Assembly: GCF_031755915.1 (NCBI RefSeq)
Contig: NC_083387.1
Span: 6,888,501 to 6,952,500 of the forward strand
Reading direction: 5' to 3'
DNA length: 64,000 nt
From: Ziziphus jujuba
Taxonomy: Eukaryota > Streptophyta > Magnoliopsida > Rosales > Rhamnaceae
The notes below the pieces were generated by a model. The model was not told the DNA's origin. It saw nothing but the letters and a program-made list of their open reading frames with translations, and did not search any database. This document shows, piece after piece, positions 12,873 through 24,742 of the stretch. A program made the position numbers and the translations under genes. Within the stretch, counting starts at the first letter, position 1. Every line of letters starts with the position of its first letter.

Positions 12873-13508
12873 GGGTTTTGGGTTGGGGAAGAAGAAAATA
12901 AAAAGAAGGGATTTTCTTATGAATTTATCCTGTTATGGGCCACAAGCATTAAATCCAGATCCAGAATGACGAGGATTCTACTGCAACGTCAATTTATTAA
13001 TGAAATTTGACAGCTAATGTTAAAACCACTTTTTTCTTCTATGAAATTAAACCCTCATATCTCCAATTAGAAGACAAAAATTTGTTGATGAATATTAAGA
13101 ATGCCCGGCTAATTTAAAGTCCTTATATTTTATTATGTATAGTTATTTTCGCAATAACATATCTACAACTCCTTATCATATTATGATCCATATATCGAAT
13201 ACCTTTAAAAAGGTATATACAACTGCTTGTCGATGATTGTTTAAATCGTGTTCTTAGGTTAAATAACCTTTTTAGGATACAATAGGCCTTCGCTGTACTA
13301 AAAATAGTTTAAAAAAATTTAAAAAAAAAATTGAAAATTTTATAAACAAAAGGGATGTTAATGTAATTCCATATTGAGTTTGTTAAGTCTTTCTCAAAAA
13401 AATTAATTGATTTTGGATCATTATCATATTTAATTCGTGGAAGTACCGGGAAAATGCTTTCCTCGTTAATTTTTTGTGCTGACTTTGACCGGTCCATAAG
13501 GTTTCTTT

Positions 13509-13516
13509 TATAAATG
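13509..13516 (+). promoter_or_regulatory. Candidate TATA box of the ankyrin gene
   Basis: TATAAATG lies 61 nt upstream of the chosen ATG (13570). A start about 30 nt downstream would give a leader of only about 30 nt. Inference from position and motif only. Confidence 0.4.
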
Positions 13517-13547
13517 GAAACCCGTAGCAGTATATCAAGGAATCCGA

Positions 13548-13589
13548 ATGCAGTTTGAATCCGGAGGAAATGGGTTCATCTGCATCTAA
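13548..13589 (+). promoter_or_regulatory. Overlapping uORF at the ankyrin gene start
   Basis: An ATG at 13548, 22 nt before and out of frame with the main ATG, opens a 13-codon frame that ends in TAA at 13587-13589, past the main start. If the transcript includes it, scanning ribosomes meet it first, which would lower or condition translation. It could instead fall at or before the cap site, since the TATA-like motif is only 39 nt upstream. Confidence 0.35.
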
Positions 13590-16036
13590 TAACGTTATTC
13601 AGACCCATGCGGATCAGAATGCAGAGATATCCATCATTCCCATGAAACCGGCACAGTACCAGGCTGCAGTCGTAGGCGACATCGGTTATTTTCGGGCGAT
13701 TGGAGACGGCCTAGGCCGTTTACTTACTCGGAAAAAGAACACAGTCCTCCATATCCATATCACATCTATGAAGGATGCCAGTGATGCCCGTGATACCAGT
13801 GAAGCAATCAATTTTGTGACAGAGATAGTTGCAAAATGTTCGAAACTACTGCGGCAGTCCAATGAAAAAGGAGAGGCTCCCCTGCACATAGCAGCAAGAT
13901 ATGGGCATGCTTTAATAGTGCAGACACTCATCGAACTTGCAAGAGATCTTGAGAGTGGTGTGGAAGCAGCCAGGGAGTTGCTGGAGATGCCCAATCAATA
14001 TAAAGACACAGCTTTGCATGAAGCTGTCCGATCTCAGCATCTCAATGTGGTGGAGATACTGATTAGGGAAGGCCCTGGTTGTGTATATTCTGCTAATGTT
14101 GCAGGCGAAACTCCACTTTACATGGCTGCTGAGAGAGGATACCGGAAAATAATGTTGGAGATGTTAACGAAGTGGACGTCACCGGCTTTTGATGGTCCCA
14201 ATGGCAGAACCGTTTTGCATGCAGTCACAATAAGAAAGGATGAAGGTACGTATATTCTGCTTTTTTTTAATTTCTTTAATATGTATGTATATAGGAAAAA
14301 ATAATTGGGTCAGACAAACAGGATGCTTAATTTGAATAGATTTTATTTCCTATAGTATATATTATAGTTGTTGCTCAATTGAGGTCGGAATTTGAATTTA
14401 AACTAAAACATGAAAGGTAGATGCTTTTTTTTTGGGTCACCTGTGTTACTTGAACACTTAATTAGCTCTCTTCCATTTAGGCGACAGACAAATATGCTCT
14501 TCTTTGTTTATATATAATTATTATTATTATAATTATTATTATTATTATTATTTTATTCCAACATATTTTGATTTCTTAGAAATGATACAAAAAATTCTGG
14601 AGAAAGAGAAAGATCTTATGGAGAGCGCAGATGAATTAGGTTGGAAAGCGAAAGCTCTTATGGAGAAAGCAGATAAATTAGGTTGGACTCCTGTACATTA
14701 TGCTGCATTCATGGGCTATCTTCCTGCAATAAATCATTTTGTAGCATTTGGTAAAGATGTGGATGCAGCCTACTTGCAAAATAAAGAAGGCAACACCGCT
14801 CTTCATCTTGCAGTTGCTTCAGGTCATACCAAGATTGTGTTGGAAATTTTAAAATGGCGTCCGGATTGCTGCGAAATAGTTAACAACAAAGGCTGGAATA
14901 TTTTGCACTGTGCCCTGCATGCCAATAATTTTGAAGAGACGGTTATTTCAATCCTTCAAAATCGTGCACTTAGAAACCTCATAAATGAAAAGGATGATGA
15001 TGGGAACACACCACTCCATCACATTGCCATGTCACTTAACTGGGAGCAGGCCAACCAGTTCATCGATCATCCTCGAATGGATAAGATGGCATTCAACAAT
15101 GAAAACCGTAATGCCCTGGACATTGCTTTAAGTAGTAAAGAGGTTGCACTACTGAAGGTGAGTTTTGTTTTCTATTTAATTGAATAAAATTAACAGTGTT
15201 TTGTTTTCAACTTTAGTACCATCAGGTTTGTGATATATGCATTTTAATACTAGTAATGTGCCTAGCTCATGGTCTCTGCTTAGCCGAAAGTCAAATTGTA
15301 TCAATTCAAAATTGAGGACCAGACCTCTAGAACTCAAACTAGACAATACCAAAGTGCAATTTATCCCTTCTTTTCATTGATCTAAAATCCTTCATAGCCT
15401 ATGATTGCATTTGTTATATTTAAGATATTAAATGTAACGTAGGCACACAACATAAAAGTATGTAATCGAAAAGCTTATATATGATTTCAGAAACCTGTTA
15501 CACTACGCTTGCGACAAAAAGGCCTAATCCCAGGTCTGCGATTATATATGCCCACAAATAATGTTGGAGAGAAAGAAAACGAAAGGGATGAGGATGGATC
15601 CTTAGTTACTTCTGAGATTGATAGATTTAAGGAAACTAATTTGATTGTGGCTATACTTATTGCAACGGTAACCTTCACAGCTGGTTTTACTGTACCCGGA
15701 GGTTATGTGAGCGAAGGACCACTAAAGGGCACACCAATACTTGGAGAAAGTTCAGCATTCAAGGCATTTATGATAACAGACACCATAGCCATGCTTCTCT
15801 CTAGCTGTGCTGTCTTTCTCCACCTTTTTTTGTGCTTGATACAAGATAACACAAGGACCGCACCGTACCTTATTGCAGCCTTTTTTCTCATAGCCTTTGC
15901 TATGGCAGCATTGATGGTTGCATTTCTAACAGGCACTTATGCTATGTTAAAATATTCCAATTCGGTTGCCGTTGTTACTACTGTTATTGGATCGTCTTTT
16001 TTCCTTCTGTTTTACAAATTATTCAGGAAAATTTGA
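13570..16036 (+). CDS. Ankyrin-repeat/PGG-domain membrane protein (ACD6/ITN1-like)
   Basis: Three exons: 13570-14245, 14580-15157 and 15491-16036. All junctions are GT/AG and the frame joins cleanly to 599 residues. Ankyrin repeats are recognisable from about residue 98 (GEAPLHIAARYGH), at 141 (DTALHEAV), 179 (GETPLYMAAERG), 210 (GRTVLHAV), 260 (GWTPVHYAAFMG), then GNTALHLAVASGH, GWNILHCAL and GNTPLHHIA. The C-terminal exon carries a PGG domain (about 468-490, FTAGFTVPGGY) followed by several hydrophobic helices, so it is probably membrane-anchored with ankyrins in the cytosol. Arabidopsis ACD6 and ITN1 of this family act in salicylate defence and salt/ABA responses; this gene's own role is unknown. 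ATG 13570 was chosen as the first in-frame Met; an overlapping out-of-frame ATG lies at 13548. Repeat 5 is preceded by an extra duplicated linker (14612-14686). Confidence 0.85.
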
Positions 16037-16137
16037 TCCTGACAACTTCACTGCCGATAAGCTGGAGAGAAATTAGTGAATGAGGAGTTATATTTATCTT
16101 CTAGTTTGCTTATGCTTCAGAAAAAATGTAATGCAAC

Positions 16138-16143
16138 AATAAA
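16138..16143 (+). terminator. Poly(A) signal of the ankyrin gene
   Basis: AATAAA lies about 100 nt after the stop codon, in a T/A-rich 3' region. It fits a plant near-upstream polyadenylation element. Confidence 0.5.
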
Positions 16144-17552
16144 TTTTAAGAAGCTACAGCTTTGACATAGCTTCTTCATGTTATGATATTTTTCTTTGCT
16201 ATTTTCCGTAATGTTACATCCTTAGGATTGAGATCTCCTGTACCGCTCATTGTCCACCAATAAAATTATAAAATGCATGTCATTTGAAAATAATAATAAT
16301 AATAATGATTAAAAAAGTTCATCGAAGTGAGACGTAATGTTGAATAATTTAGCGTTATGGTGGCCAAACTTATTATTTCTAATGGCTGTAATTTTTATTT
16401 TGATATCTCTACCATGGGGGCTCTCCCTCAAAATCTTTTGAATCTCGCCGATATTAATGTTCTTGGGAGAGACACTACTTTGTAATCCAGTGTGTTTTGC
16501 CAGGGGCTTTTTTTGCCCAATGCGTCTACTATTACCAAAATAATAATGATGATGATGATGATAAACTAAAAGTTAGTTGCCAGTATGATGATGATGATAT
16601 ACCAATTTCTTTTGTGTTTAATAAGCAAAAGAGACTTTCCTAAATTCTAACGAACTTTTGATATTGAAAACAGATAAATATTTCAGAAAGAAGGAAATCC
16701 ATGGAGGAAGACTTTTGGAAATAAAGAAAATTCAGCCATAGATTTCAATCAAACCCCATAGCTTTCGCATGTATACGAGTTATTTAATGAATATATGAAA
16801 TTTTTGCATAACTATGTGAGTGTACATGAAAAACGGTAGGCAAAGGTAGGCAGAGAAGCCAAGGTAATCCGTAAACAGAAAGTTAGAGAATCTGAATAGA
16901 GTGAAGGTTGACTTTGATTATTCAATAAGGTGGCACTTTATAATTGGCGAGGCCTGTAACCTACATGGTAGGCCTGGCCTACTAAATAATCCCTCCTAGC
17001 AATGGAAACGGTCGTTCTCCAATAAATCTCAACAAGCCCTTTCCGTACAACTTTAATCGTGCTGTATCATCACCACGTTATGATTCTAGAACAATCATGG
17101 GATTCTGTATCAGCCAAAAAAAAAAAAAAAAAAAAGGGAACAATCATGGTATTCGCTATAGACTGAAAATGTCAAATATGCAAATGCAGAATTAAAGGAA
17201 AATTATAGAAACTTCCCTTCTGGTTGAAAATTATTTCACATTCATCTTCTGATTTTCTTTCTTTTTTTTTTTTTTTTTTTTTCTTTTTTCAGATAATTTC
17301 CATCATGTTTTGGTTTTGTTTCGGTAACTCCTTTCGCTACCGATATCAAATTTCTGTGACAACACTACTCTTATTAACTAGGTGCATTTAAAAGAAATTC
17401 AAGCAAAATAACTTCACTGGGTGGATACACCTCTCTCACACATAGGCTGTAGACGCACAATTATATTTGCCAAAAGTATTGAAGTTTTATTATATTTTTT
17501 CATAAAATTTTTGCCAAAAAAAAAAATATATATATATATATGTATATATACG

Positions 17553-17589
<37 letters not shown>

Positions 17590-20500
17590 CTCTTTTAACG
17601 CTACTTTATTTAGTAAATATTCTAATTACTGGAAAAAACTTATGATAAGACTTGTTATATTTTAGTATGTATTTTAATCTCTCCAAAATAAAAATTACGA
17701 AACAATTTAATACCAGTTTATAATGGTGCCTCTGAAAAATTAGAAAAAATTAACTATTAATAAAAATGGTGCATCCCACATTTAAGAAATCAACTGCATC
17801 GGCAGATGAAATGACCCCTTTTTTAGAAATCCCCCCGTCACCTACTAGTGTTCATGGATTAAAAAGATTGGCTATATATTATCCATTTAGAAAGCTTGAC
17901 CGTGTGTATATATATATATATATATATATTCAGATATTCAGGTAAATATCATTGTATCCTCTTTTATTTTGATATTTTTTTAAGATTATATTTTTATTAT
18001 GAAAAATATCAATATAATTTCTTTATATCCTATTTTTTTCATTATAGCATCATTTTTTTAGACGTTAATAGCTAAGTTAAAATTTAACCTATTTATTCTT
18101 TATTTAATGAAATTCTTTTATCCATTCTTAAAGATAAAGAATAATAAAAATTAATGAATAAAAATAATACGATCAAACTCATAAGCTTAATTTTTGAAAT
18201 AGTTTAAAACGCATTAAGCTTAATTTTTGAATTTGTGTTTAAGACAATTATGGTTATTATATAATTTGATATTTATTTATTTTTTTTTGATAAATCGGGA
18301 AGTGGGGATTTAGCACCAATATTTTAAAGACTTAGCAATTTTAGAAAAAAATATTTATATGTATTTGTGTGTGAATATGTTGATTTATTTTTTGTTCTTA
18401 GAAGTTAAAAAAAAAAAAATCTATAAAAGCGAAAAAAAAAGTCAAAGAAAAGATAAATGAGTTAAATTCTAATTACATGAGTAAGAGTTTTAAAAAATAA
18501 TGTTATGTTAAAATGAAAACAAAATTATAATATTCAAAAATAACAAATTAAGAGATGCTATAATGATTTTTACCTTTTTTATTTTTTTATTTTTTCATAT
18601 TGAGTTTCTCATGATGAGTTGGACAGATTCTGGCAAATTTTTATTAGTCAACATCCTTTCACATTATAGATTTAATTAGTTTTCATTGTTTTAAAAGTGT
18701 CCATCAACCTTAAAGTTCCAACTTCTATTTTAATTAAGAACTTGGAAGTCATGAAAAATTGTTTTACTGTTGGAGTATCAGTTGCACTGCGTCAAGTTTC
18801 TTCTGTTCATTGCTAATTCTACCACGCACACAATATATAGTTTCACGATATATTGTTTATTGAGTGTTCATTTTTTTTATTTTTATTAAATATTGGAAGT
18901 TTGGGATTCCAAATCTGTAATGATTGTTTAAGTAAGCATATTATTATTATCATTATTATTTTAAAGAAAGCAGTTGAATTGTCCCTTGAGAAAATTTTGT
19001 TTTATGGTATTGATAAATGCATTTAGCTTTAATTGTAACACCTGTACATCGCACGTCATATATTTTAGACGTTCATTAGTAATAGTTATTGCGCAGCACA
19101 TGGCTAGCTACATTAGCTACGTATAATATTGTAGTCTAGGGACTCTAGAAATAACATGCAACCATAGCAATAGTATATATATATAAACGTTCCAAGGTTT
19201 GTACATATTAAGGAAACCTATAATTTTAATTGATACCTGTAGGCATACCTCGGTTTAATGGACAGATAGTGCTAAGGTCTTGCTTTCCAGTCAGCGGGAT
19301 GGGTAATGGAAAAGCTCCGATAAAATTAATTGATTCCAATTTGCTTCATATATAGTCTTTTTTTTTTTCTTTTCTTTTTTTTTTCCTTTTTTGGGATACT
19401 ACAAGAAATTAACACAAGTAAACGATCCTGGCAATTGGCAATTAAAAATGTTGTATATGCCCCTTTCAATTTCTTCATCTGACTATGATTCTAAATGAAA
19501 TCTTGAAAAAAAAAAAAAAAAAAAACCTTTTGGTTCTGTAGCTGACAAACTAGTTTCCTATGGTTGAAAATGTTAAAAATGCATACAGGAAATAGATGGT
19601 AAAACAGAAAATTGCAAGCAAACCCAATGAACAAACGGCATATGGATCATTATTACCCAAAAAATAAAAAAACAAACAAACAAACGGCAGATGCATAGAA
19701 TAAAAAAATTATTAATATATATATTTTTTTTTTATATTTTATGAATAATTAAGTTATGTTTATGCTTTATTATAAATATACGGTTTTAGTTATTTTAAAA
19801 TATATTTTATTTTTCCAGTGATGACCCTCTGAACAAAATTCCTGGTCCACCACCGCATACATGCCATACATCTTCAGCTTATCTTCTGTATTATATAAAG
19901 ACGACTACGTATATCAGGGTTAAAGTAATAAAGTTCATAATGAACTTTTTATTTCAAGTCTCGAGGTTACGGATACAGTCATTTTTTTGAAAAGGACACT
20001 CCTTCTTAGAACATACGTAAGGTGTAACCAATACATATAACAATCTACTCTTCATATCCATTTAAAAATGAAAAATAATAAAAAATAAACTTCTGATCAT
20101 GTAACAAATGTGTCCAAATTGTGTTCCTATTTGGTATCTTAGATAAGAGACATCAAAATATGAACTTACTCTTTCATAAGTTGCACAGTCGTCTATAAAT
20201 TCTATGGCTTTTGATTACTTAATTGTTTTTGAGGGTGAAGGTATGAGCATTTAGCCTAATATCACGAGTTCAAGTCTTTATGCATCTGATATGAGATTCT
20301 GAGCCCCTTTTCACAGCTCTAGTTTCTGAAAGGTAACGATTTCAATCAATTTTTTCTCTGTGGATTCAATAACAAATATATCCCTTACTGTGTGATCTTA
20401 GATCGACTCAGTTCACTTATCTTGAGCCTTAGTTGGCCGGGCTTGAGCTAAAACTCCAGTTGGGTGGTAATTGTGCATCCAACGCAGATACCGCCATAAA

Positions 20501-21143
20501 AGTCTCTGTTTCGGTTTCCTTCCCATTTAATCACTCCTTTTCTTGGCACTGACTTAAGAGTACCAACATGGGAAAAGAAATAGTGACTATTACTAACCCC
20601 AACCCTCACCTCTAGCAATGGCAATGCTAAATGCTCTTAAGGCTTTACAAGCCCTTTCCATAAACAGATCATGATTCTAAATTAAATCTGAGTTGAATAA
20701 TCATTGGATCAATGGATTTTATGAAGGTGATGAAAATGTTTCCTTGTCATTGACCGAGCGTGTAGAATACACAAATACAAAACAAATGCTAAAAGATACG
20801 AATGCAATAAAAACCCACATCGATAAAATAATATCTGTGCACAATAGCAACCAAATGTAGAGCAGAATAGAGTATCATCAAGATCATAAGATCATCTAAT
20901 AACCATTAATCAAAATTCCCATTCAAATATTTCCTCAACCACCAAAAACTCAGGACTAGCTTTAGAGTTCAACAGATCCATTTCTTATTTACAGTAACAT
21001 GTTTAATACATAAACCAGAATTAGAAACTAGGCGGCCAATCTAAATCCTTTTTCTCATAGCCTTCCATTTTATATATCTATGGAGTCTCGTCCATCGATC
21101 TCATCACCATGTTAAATACATATATCTATTGAGTTCAAAGCAT
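16144..21143. other. Intergenic region, no gene recognised
   Basis: Five kb without a supported gene. It contains microsatellites (ATG/GAT repeats near 16540-16600, a TA run at 17527-17588, TA near 17908-17930), several A or T runs of 18-22 bases, and AT-rich sequence. The only ORF of note (17421-17645) reads through the TA microsatellite into a repetitive Ile/Tyr peptide and is not credible. Confidence 0.6.
17527..17588. repeat. TA/CA-interrupted microsatellite
   Basis: About 60 bases of (AT)n with isolated G and C interruptions (GTATATATACGTATATATAC). Confidence 0.85.
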
Positions 21144-22824
21144 TCATGCATTCCCTCCGGTTTGGTGCAGCATAGCATCGATCTCATCACCATCCTCCAT
21201 CTCAAGCTAAGATCCCATTCACAATATAAAAAAAAACCAAAACCCACGTGAGATGCATATAAAATTTGAATGGCCAATGCAAATCACAGATATAAACAAA
21301 TTGGACAACATAAAATGGAACAGTTCATAACATGATATACGATTATAAGTAACACCTCAGCTATAGCTTGGTGTACTCAAAAAGAGACTAGCAATTACTT
21401 AGAATTTCACAAAGAGCAAGTGTGATATAACAAAATGCATAAAAATCAAATAGTTGTTTAGAATTATAAAAGCACTGCGTACCACTTGAAAGCAGATTTC
21501 AACATTTCAACTCAAAGAATAATTTAGATAACTTTTTTTTTTATGGATAGTACAAAAAATTTAAACAACAATCAACACCTTCAAAATAGACAACTGGTAA
21601 TTTGGAAGTTAGAAACAACCCAAAAGTTTACCTCATCTGGAGTCTGCTCTGCCCGGAGTCTGCGTCCATCAAATAAAAATGCAATTGAGTTCAATTCCAC
21701 TGACTGCCGATCACAGTAAGCAGTCATTAGTTTGCGCAGCTGGGTGCTTCGCTTAATCCTAAAGAACACCTCGTTTCCATCCTATAAATAGACAAAGCAA
21801 ACGGTCAGTGAGAAAAGCACTTTCTAATTCATGAAACAATCAACATAATGCAAAACAACTATCAACTATATCACCGATTAACAAATTGTCTGCTTATTAG
21901 TCTTTAGCAGAGTAGACAGAGCAATTCTGAACCCAAAAAAAAAAAAAAAAAAAGTAGACAGAGTAATTGACAACATCAATAAGCTTTTCGACTCCAACAA
22001 ATTCATTCGCATAAGATAAGAATTTGAATTATGAAAAACTTTCTGCTATTTTCGGATAATCCTGAAACATTATTCTATACCCACTCTGGAATATATCAGA
22101 GAAAACTTTTGAACTTGAAGAGTTAAAATTTAACTGTAAACATCTAGCAACCATTAATTAAAGTAAAACAACCAGTTTCTAATATAGATACCAGTTAATA
22201 CTGCTAATATCCAATCAATGCAATAGAAAATATTATAAAGACAAACAGAGCTTTACAAACAAAAAAATTAGTGTAGCATAATCATTCCTACTCTTACCGT
22301 TGCTGAAACGATCAAATAAATTTAAAGCAGTTGCTTTTTATCATTACAAGTTTAAAGAAAATCATGAGATTCGTTTTAAAGGCGAAAAAAGCTGATACAT
22401 ATTATGCATTTAAAGCAGATTTCATCAAAACAACCATAAAGAGTTCAGATATCATCAAAACAATCAGTCAAATCCTAGATTATATTCAGATCTCCCAAAC
22501 CGATTTTCCCAAGCTTTCCCAGCACTTTTACACTCCAAAATAACACAGCATTAACAACATAACAGAACGGACTTAACAATCAGCGTAAGAACACCCAAAA
22601 AAAAAAAAAAAAAAACAGAAAATCAACCAAAAACAATTTCACCTGATTACCAATCAAAACCAAAAGAACCAAAAATCAAAAAAATCAAAAAATTAAAAAA
22701 AAAAAAAAGAAAGCAAACGCACCTGACCCTTGACCTTGAGATTAATGTGAGCGGCTTGGTCCATTGGCTTCTTGTCCTCCTCTTGACCACCACCACCACC
22801 ACCACCTCCACCAGTGGCCGACAT
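21144..22824 (-). CDS. SUMO: Small ubiquitin-like modifier (SUMO1/2-type)
   Basis: Three exons on the minus strand: 22824-22723, 21781-21632 and 21206-21144, all phase 0 with GT/AG introns, giving 104 residues. The protein has a short acidic N-terminus (QEEDKKP) extended by a nine-glycine run, then the ubiquitin-like fold ([59 protein letters not shown]) and ends HQTGG followed by NA. Family knowledge: SUMO proteases cut after the GG; the exposed glycine is then linked to lysines of nuclear proteins through E1 (SAE1/2) and E2 (SCE1). The two-residue tail after GG is removed in maturation. Sequence closely resembles Arabidopsis SUM1/SUM2. A TATA-like element lies about 155 nt upstream. Confidence 0.95.
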
Positions 22825-22978
22825 CTTCACCACTGATACGAAACCACCACGCCTTTTTATATTACCCCGCCACACGATTTTCTTCCTCTTCTTCGGTTTT
22901 TAGGGCTTTTCGAACTCCAATAGAATTTATTTAGCACGCAGAGACACACTGCCTCTGCGTCACAACAACTACCCCCCC

Positions 22979-22988
22979 TATATATATG
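22979..22988 (-). promoter_or_regulatory. Candidate TATA box of the SUMO gene
   Basis: On the minus strand CATATATATA, followed by a run of G, lies about 155 nt upstream of the SUMO ATG. This fits a core promoter with a leader of roughly 120 nt. No other core element was identified. Confidence 0.4.
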
Positions 22989-24742
22989 ATGCATCTCCCA
23001 AGCGTCAGATTCACGCTGTCTTTATATATTCATTGTATATTGTGTATATATACCTTTTCACGTCTCCAGTACGTAAACGCGCGGCGTTGTCGATACAGGT
23101 GCATTTCGGTAATTTCAATTGAAGCCGGATTGAACTACATAATGAAGTGTTTGTCCTTGATTTATGACGTGGCAGTCATTGAGGGCGAGTTTAACTTTTT
23201 TTTACTACTCGCGAAAAGTTGCTTAGTAATTGTTTTTGAAGATTAGACTAAAATTGATAAGAATTTGGATTCCGGGATGGAGGGAACCGTTGGTGGTGGC
23301 TTACAAAAGGCAAAACTACGATATGGGAATATGGGAGTGGGAATCGGACGGATGAGAAGGTGTGATAGTGGAATCTTACGGTAGGTTCGGAAACAGAGGT
23401 CAACTTCTTGCTTTTCCCGGTGCGAGTACTACATGTACGTGTACTTTTCTTTTTCGAAAATTTCGATCTTCTGATTGGATAATTTGATTCTTCCTTATCC
23501 AGTGAGTGAGAGTCCCGTCAACGTTGGATGTCTCTGTTGTTCGGGTCGGATGCGGACAAATACGAAATCGGATTCCTTTCAAATAACCCGGATATTCATT
23601 ATGAAAATATATTTTAAAATAAATATTATTGTCCTTTAACTTAAATTCCCATATTAAGCGCATTTTCTCTGTAAAATAAATAAATAAACAAAATTTGACC
23701 CTTCATCTTCGTGCATCCATTACTTGTTAATCTTTTTTGACAATTTACTATTGATAAACATGTATTAATAACAAACCAGGGTCAAAAAATAAATATGCTA
23801 ATTAACACTTGGTTTTCTAAATATGTATTACCAAAACAAGCTCGTAGCAATAAATATTCTTGTACACTGAATTAAATCTTTTGATTTGAATTTATAACTT
23901 AAATGTTGTCACTTTTTCCACAGGTTATATATAAATTGATTCATTTGATGCTTATTGCTTTATACCCAGAACAATAAATTGAATTATTTATTTATTTTTT
24001 TGTGTTATAGTGGTTAATATTAGGCAAAAAGTACAGACAATAATTTAATAGCTTTCCCATTTGATTGATTCTCATCAGAAAACACGCAACTTTACAAGTC
24101 TATAAAGTACTTTTCTTTTTTTTTTTTTTTTTTTTTTATAAAGTACTTTGTGCATGCATGATGTTTGCATAAAAATATAAATTTTAATTAAATTGTCAAA
24201 TACATATAATACGTAATCGTCAATCAAGGAAGCAATATATGAATTTCCTAGATATTTACAAAGACTTAAGGACTAAGGAATTTCTGATGGGTGGCATGTC
24301 CTATCTCTCCAAACTTAGAAATGAAATTTAATCTATAACAGTTAGATAAATAATTGGAGGCTGCGAGCGATTTTACTTAATATTCTTGAAGGATTTCAAA
24401 TACATATCAGAGATTCCTATTCCTGATTCCCCGCGCTTCTTATTCGGACCCGACAATTTAGGCACATTATTTTCGCCCAAAAAAATCAATTGCCATGTTT
24501 TTTTGAAAATATCCTCGGAGTTTGACTCATCTCCTTTTTTTTCTTGTCTTCTACAATTCCCTCCCTTGTCAAACTAAAGCTAAAGCTTTTGTTCAATAGT
24601 ATGTTTGATTCATTGATGAACAATATATTAGTTTGTTAATCAAAGTAATTGATTTTACTTTCTCCGTTTGTTTGTTTGTTTCAGGGGAATTCTTTTAATG
24701 TTTGTGTCGTAGTTTTGTTTATCTATCAGCTGGGGGCTAGAA
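22989..24742. other. Intergenic region between divergent SUMO and membrane-protein genes
   Basis: About 1.75 kb separating two divergently transcribed genes, so it should hold both promoters. Contains T-runs and AT-rich sequence. Short ORFs (such as 22986-23246 and 23663-23400 on the minus strand) show no recognisable domain. The stretch just before 24743 (TTTGTTTGTTTCAG near 24670) may be the end of a 5'-UTR intron of the downstream gene. Confidence 0.45.

Larger units (their letters stand above)
8455..13508. other. Intergenic region, no gene recognised
   Basis: AT-rich with many homopolymer runs and microsatellites. Short ORFs here show no recognisable domains. It holds LTR-like repeats at 10355-10800 and a long G-run at 12840-12871. 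AT/TA stretches lie near 11715-11750 and AAT repeats near 12605-12622 and 12750-12772. Confidence 0.6.

Noticed and set aside
13686..13994. 102-codon minus-strand ORF
   Set aside because: Antisense to ankyrin exon 1.
17421..17645. 74-codon ORF through a TA microsatellite
   Set aside because: Its sequence is a translated dinucleotide repeat, with no domain.
23400..23663. 87-codon minus-strand ORF near the SUMO gene
   Set aside because: No domain, low-complexity end, no supporting splice or start context.
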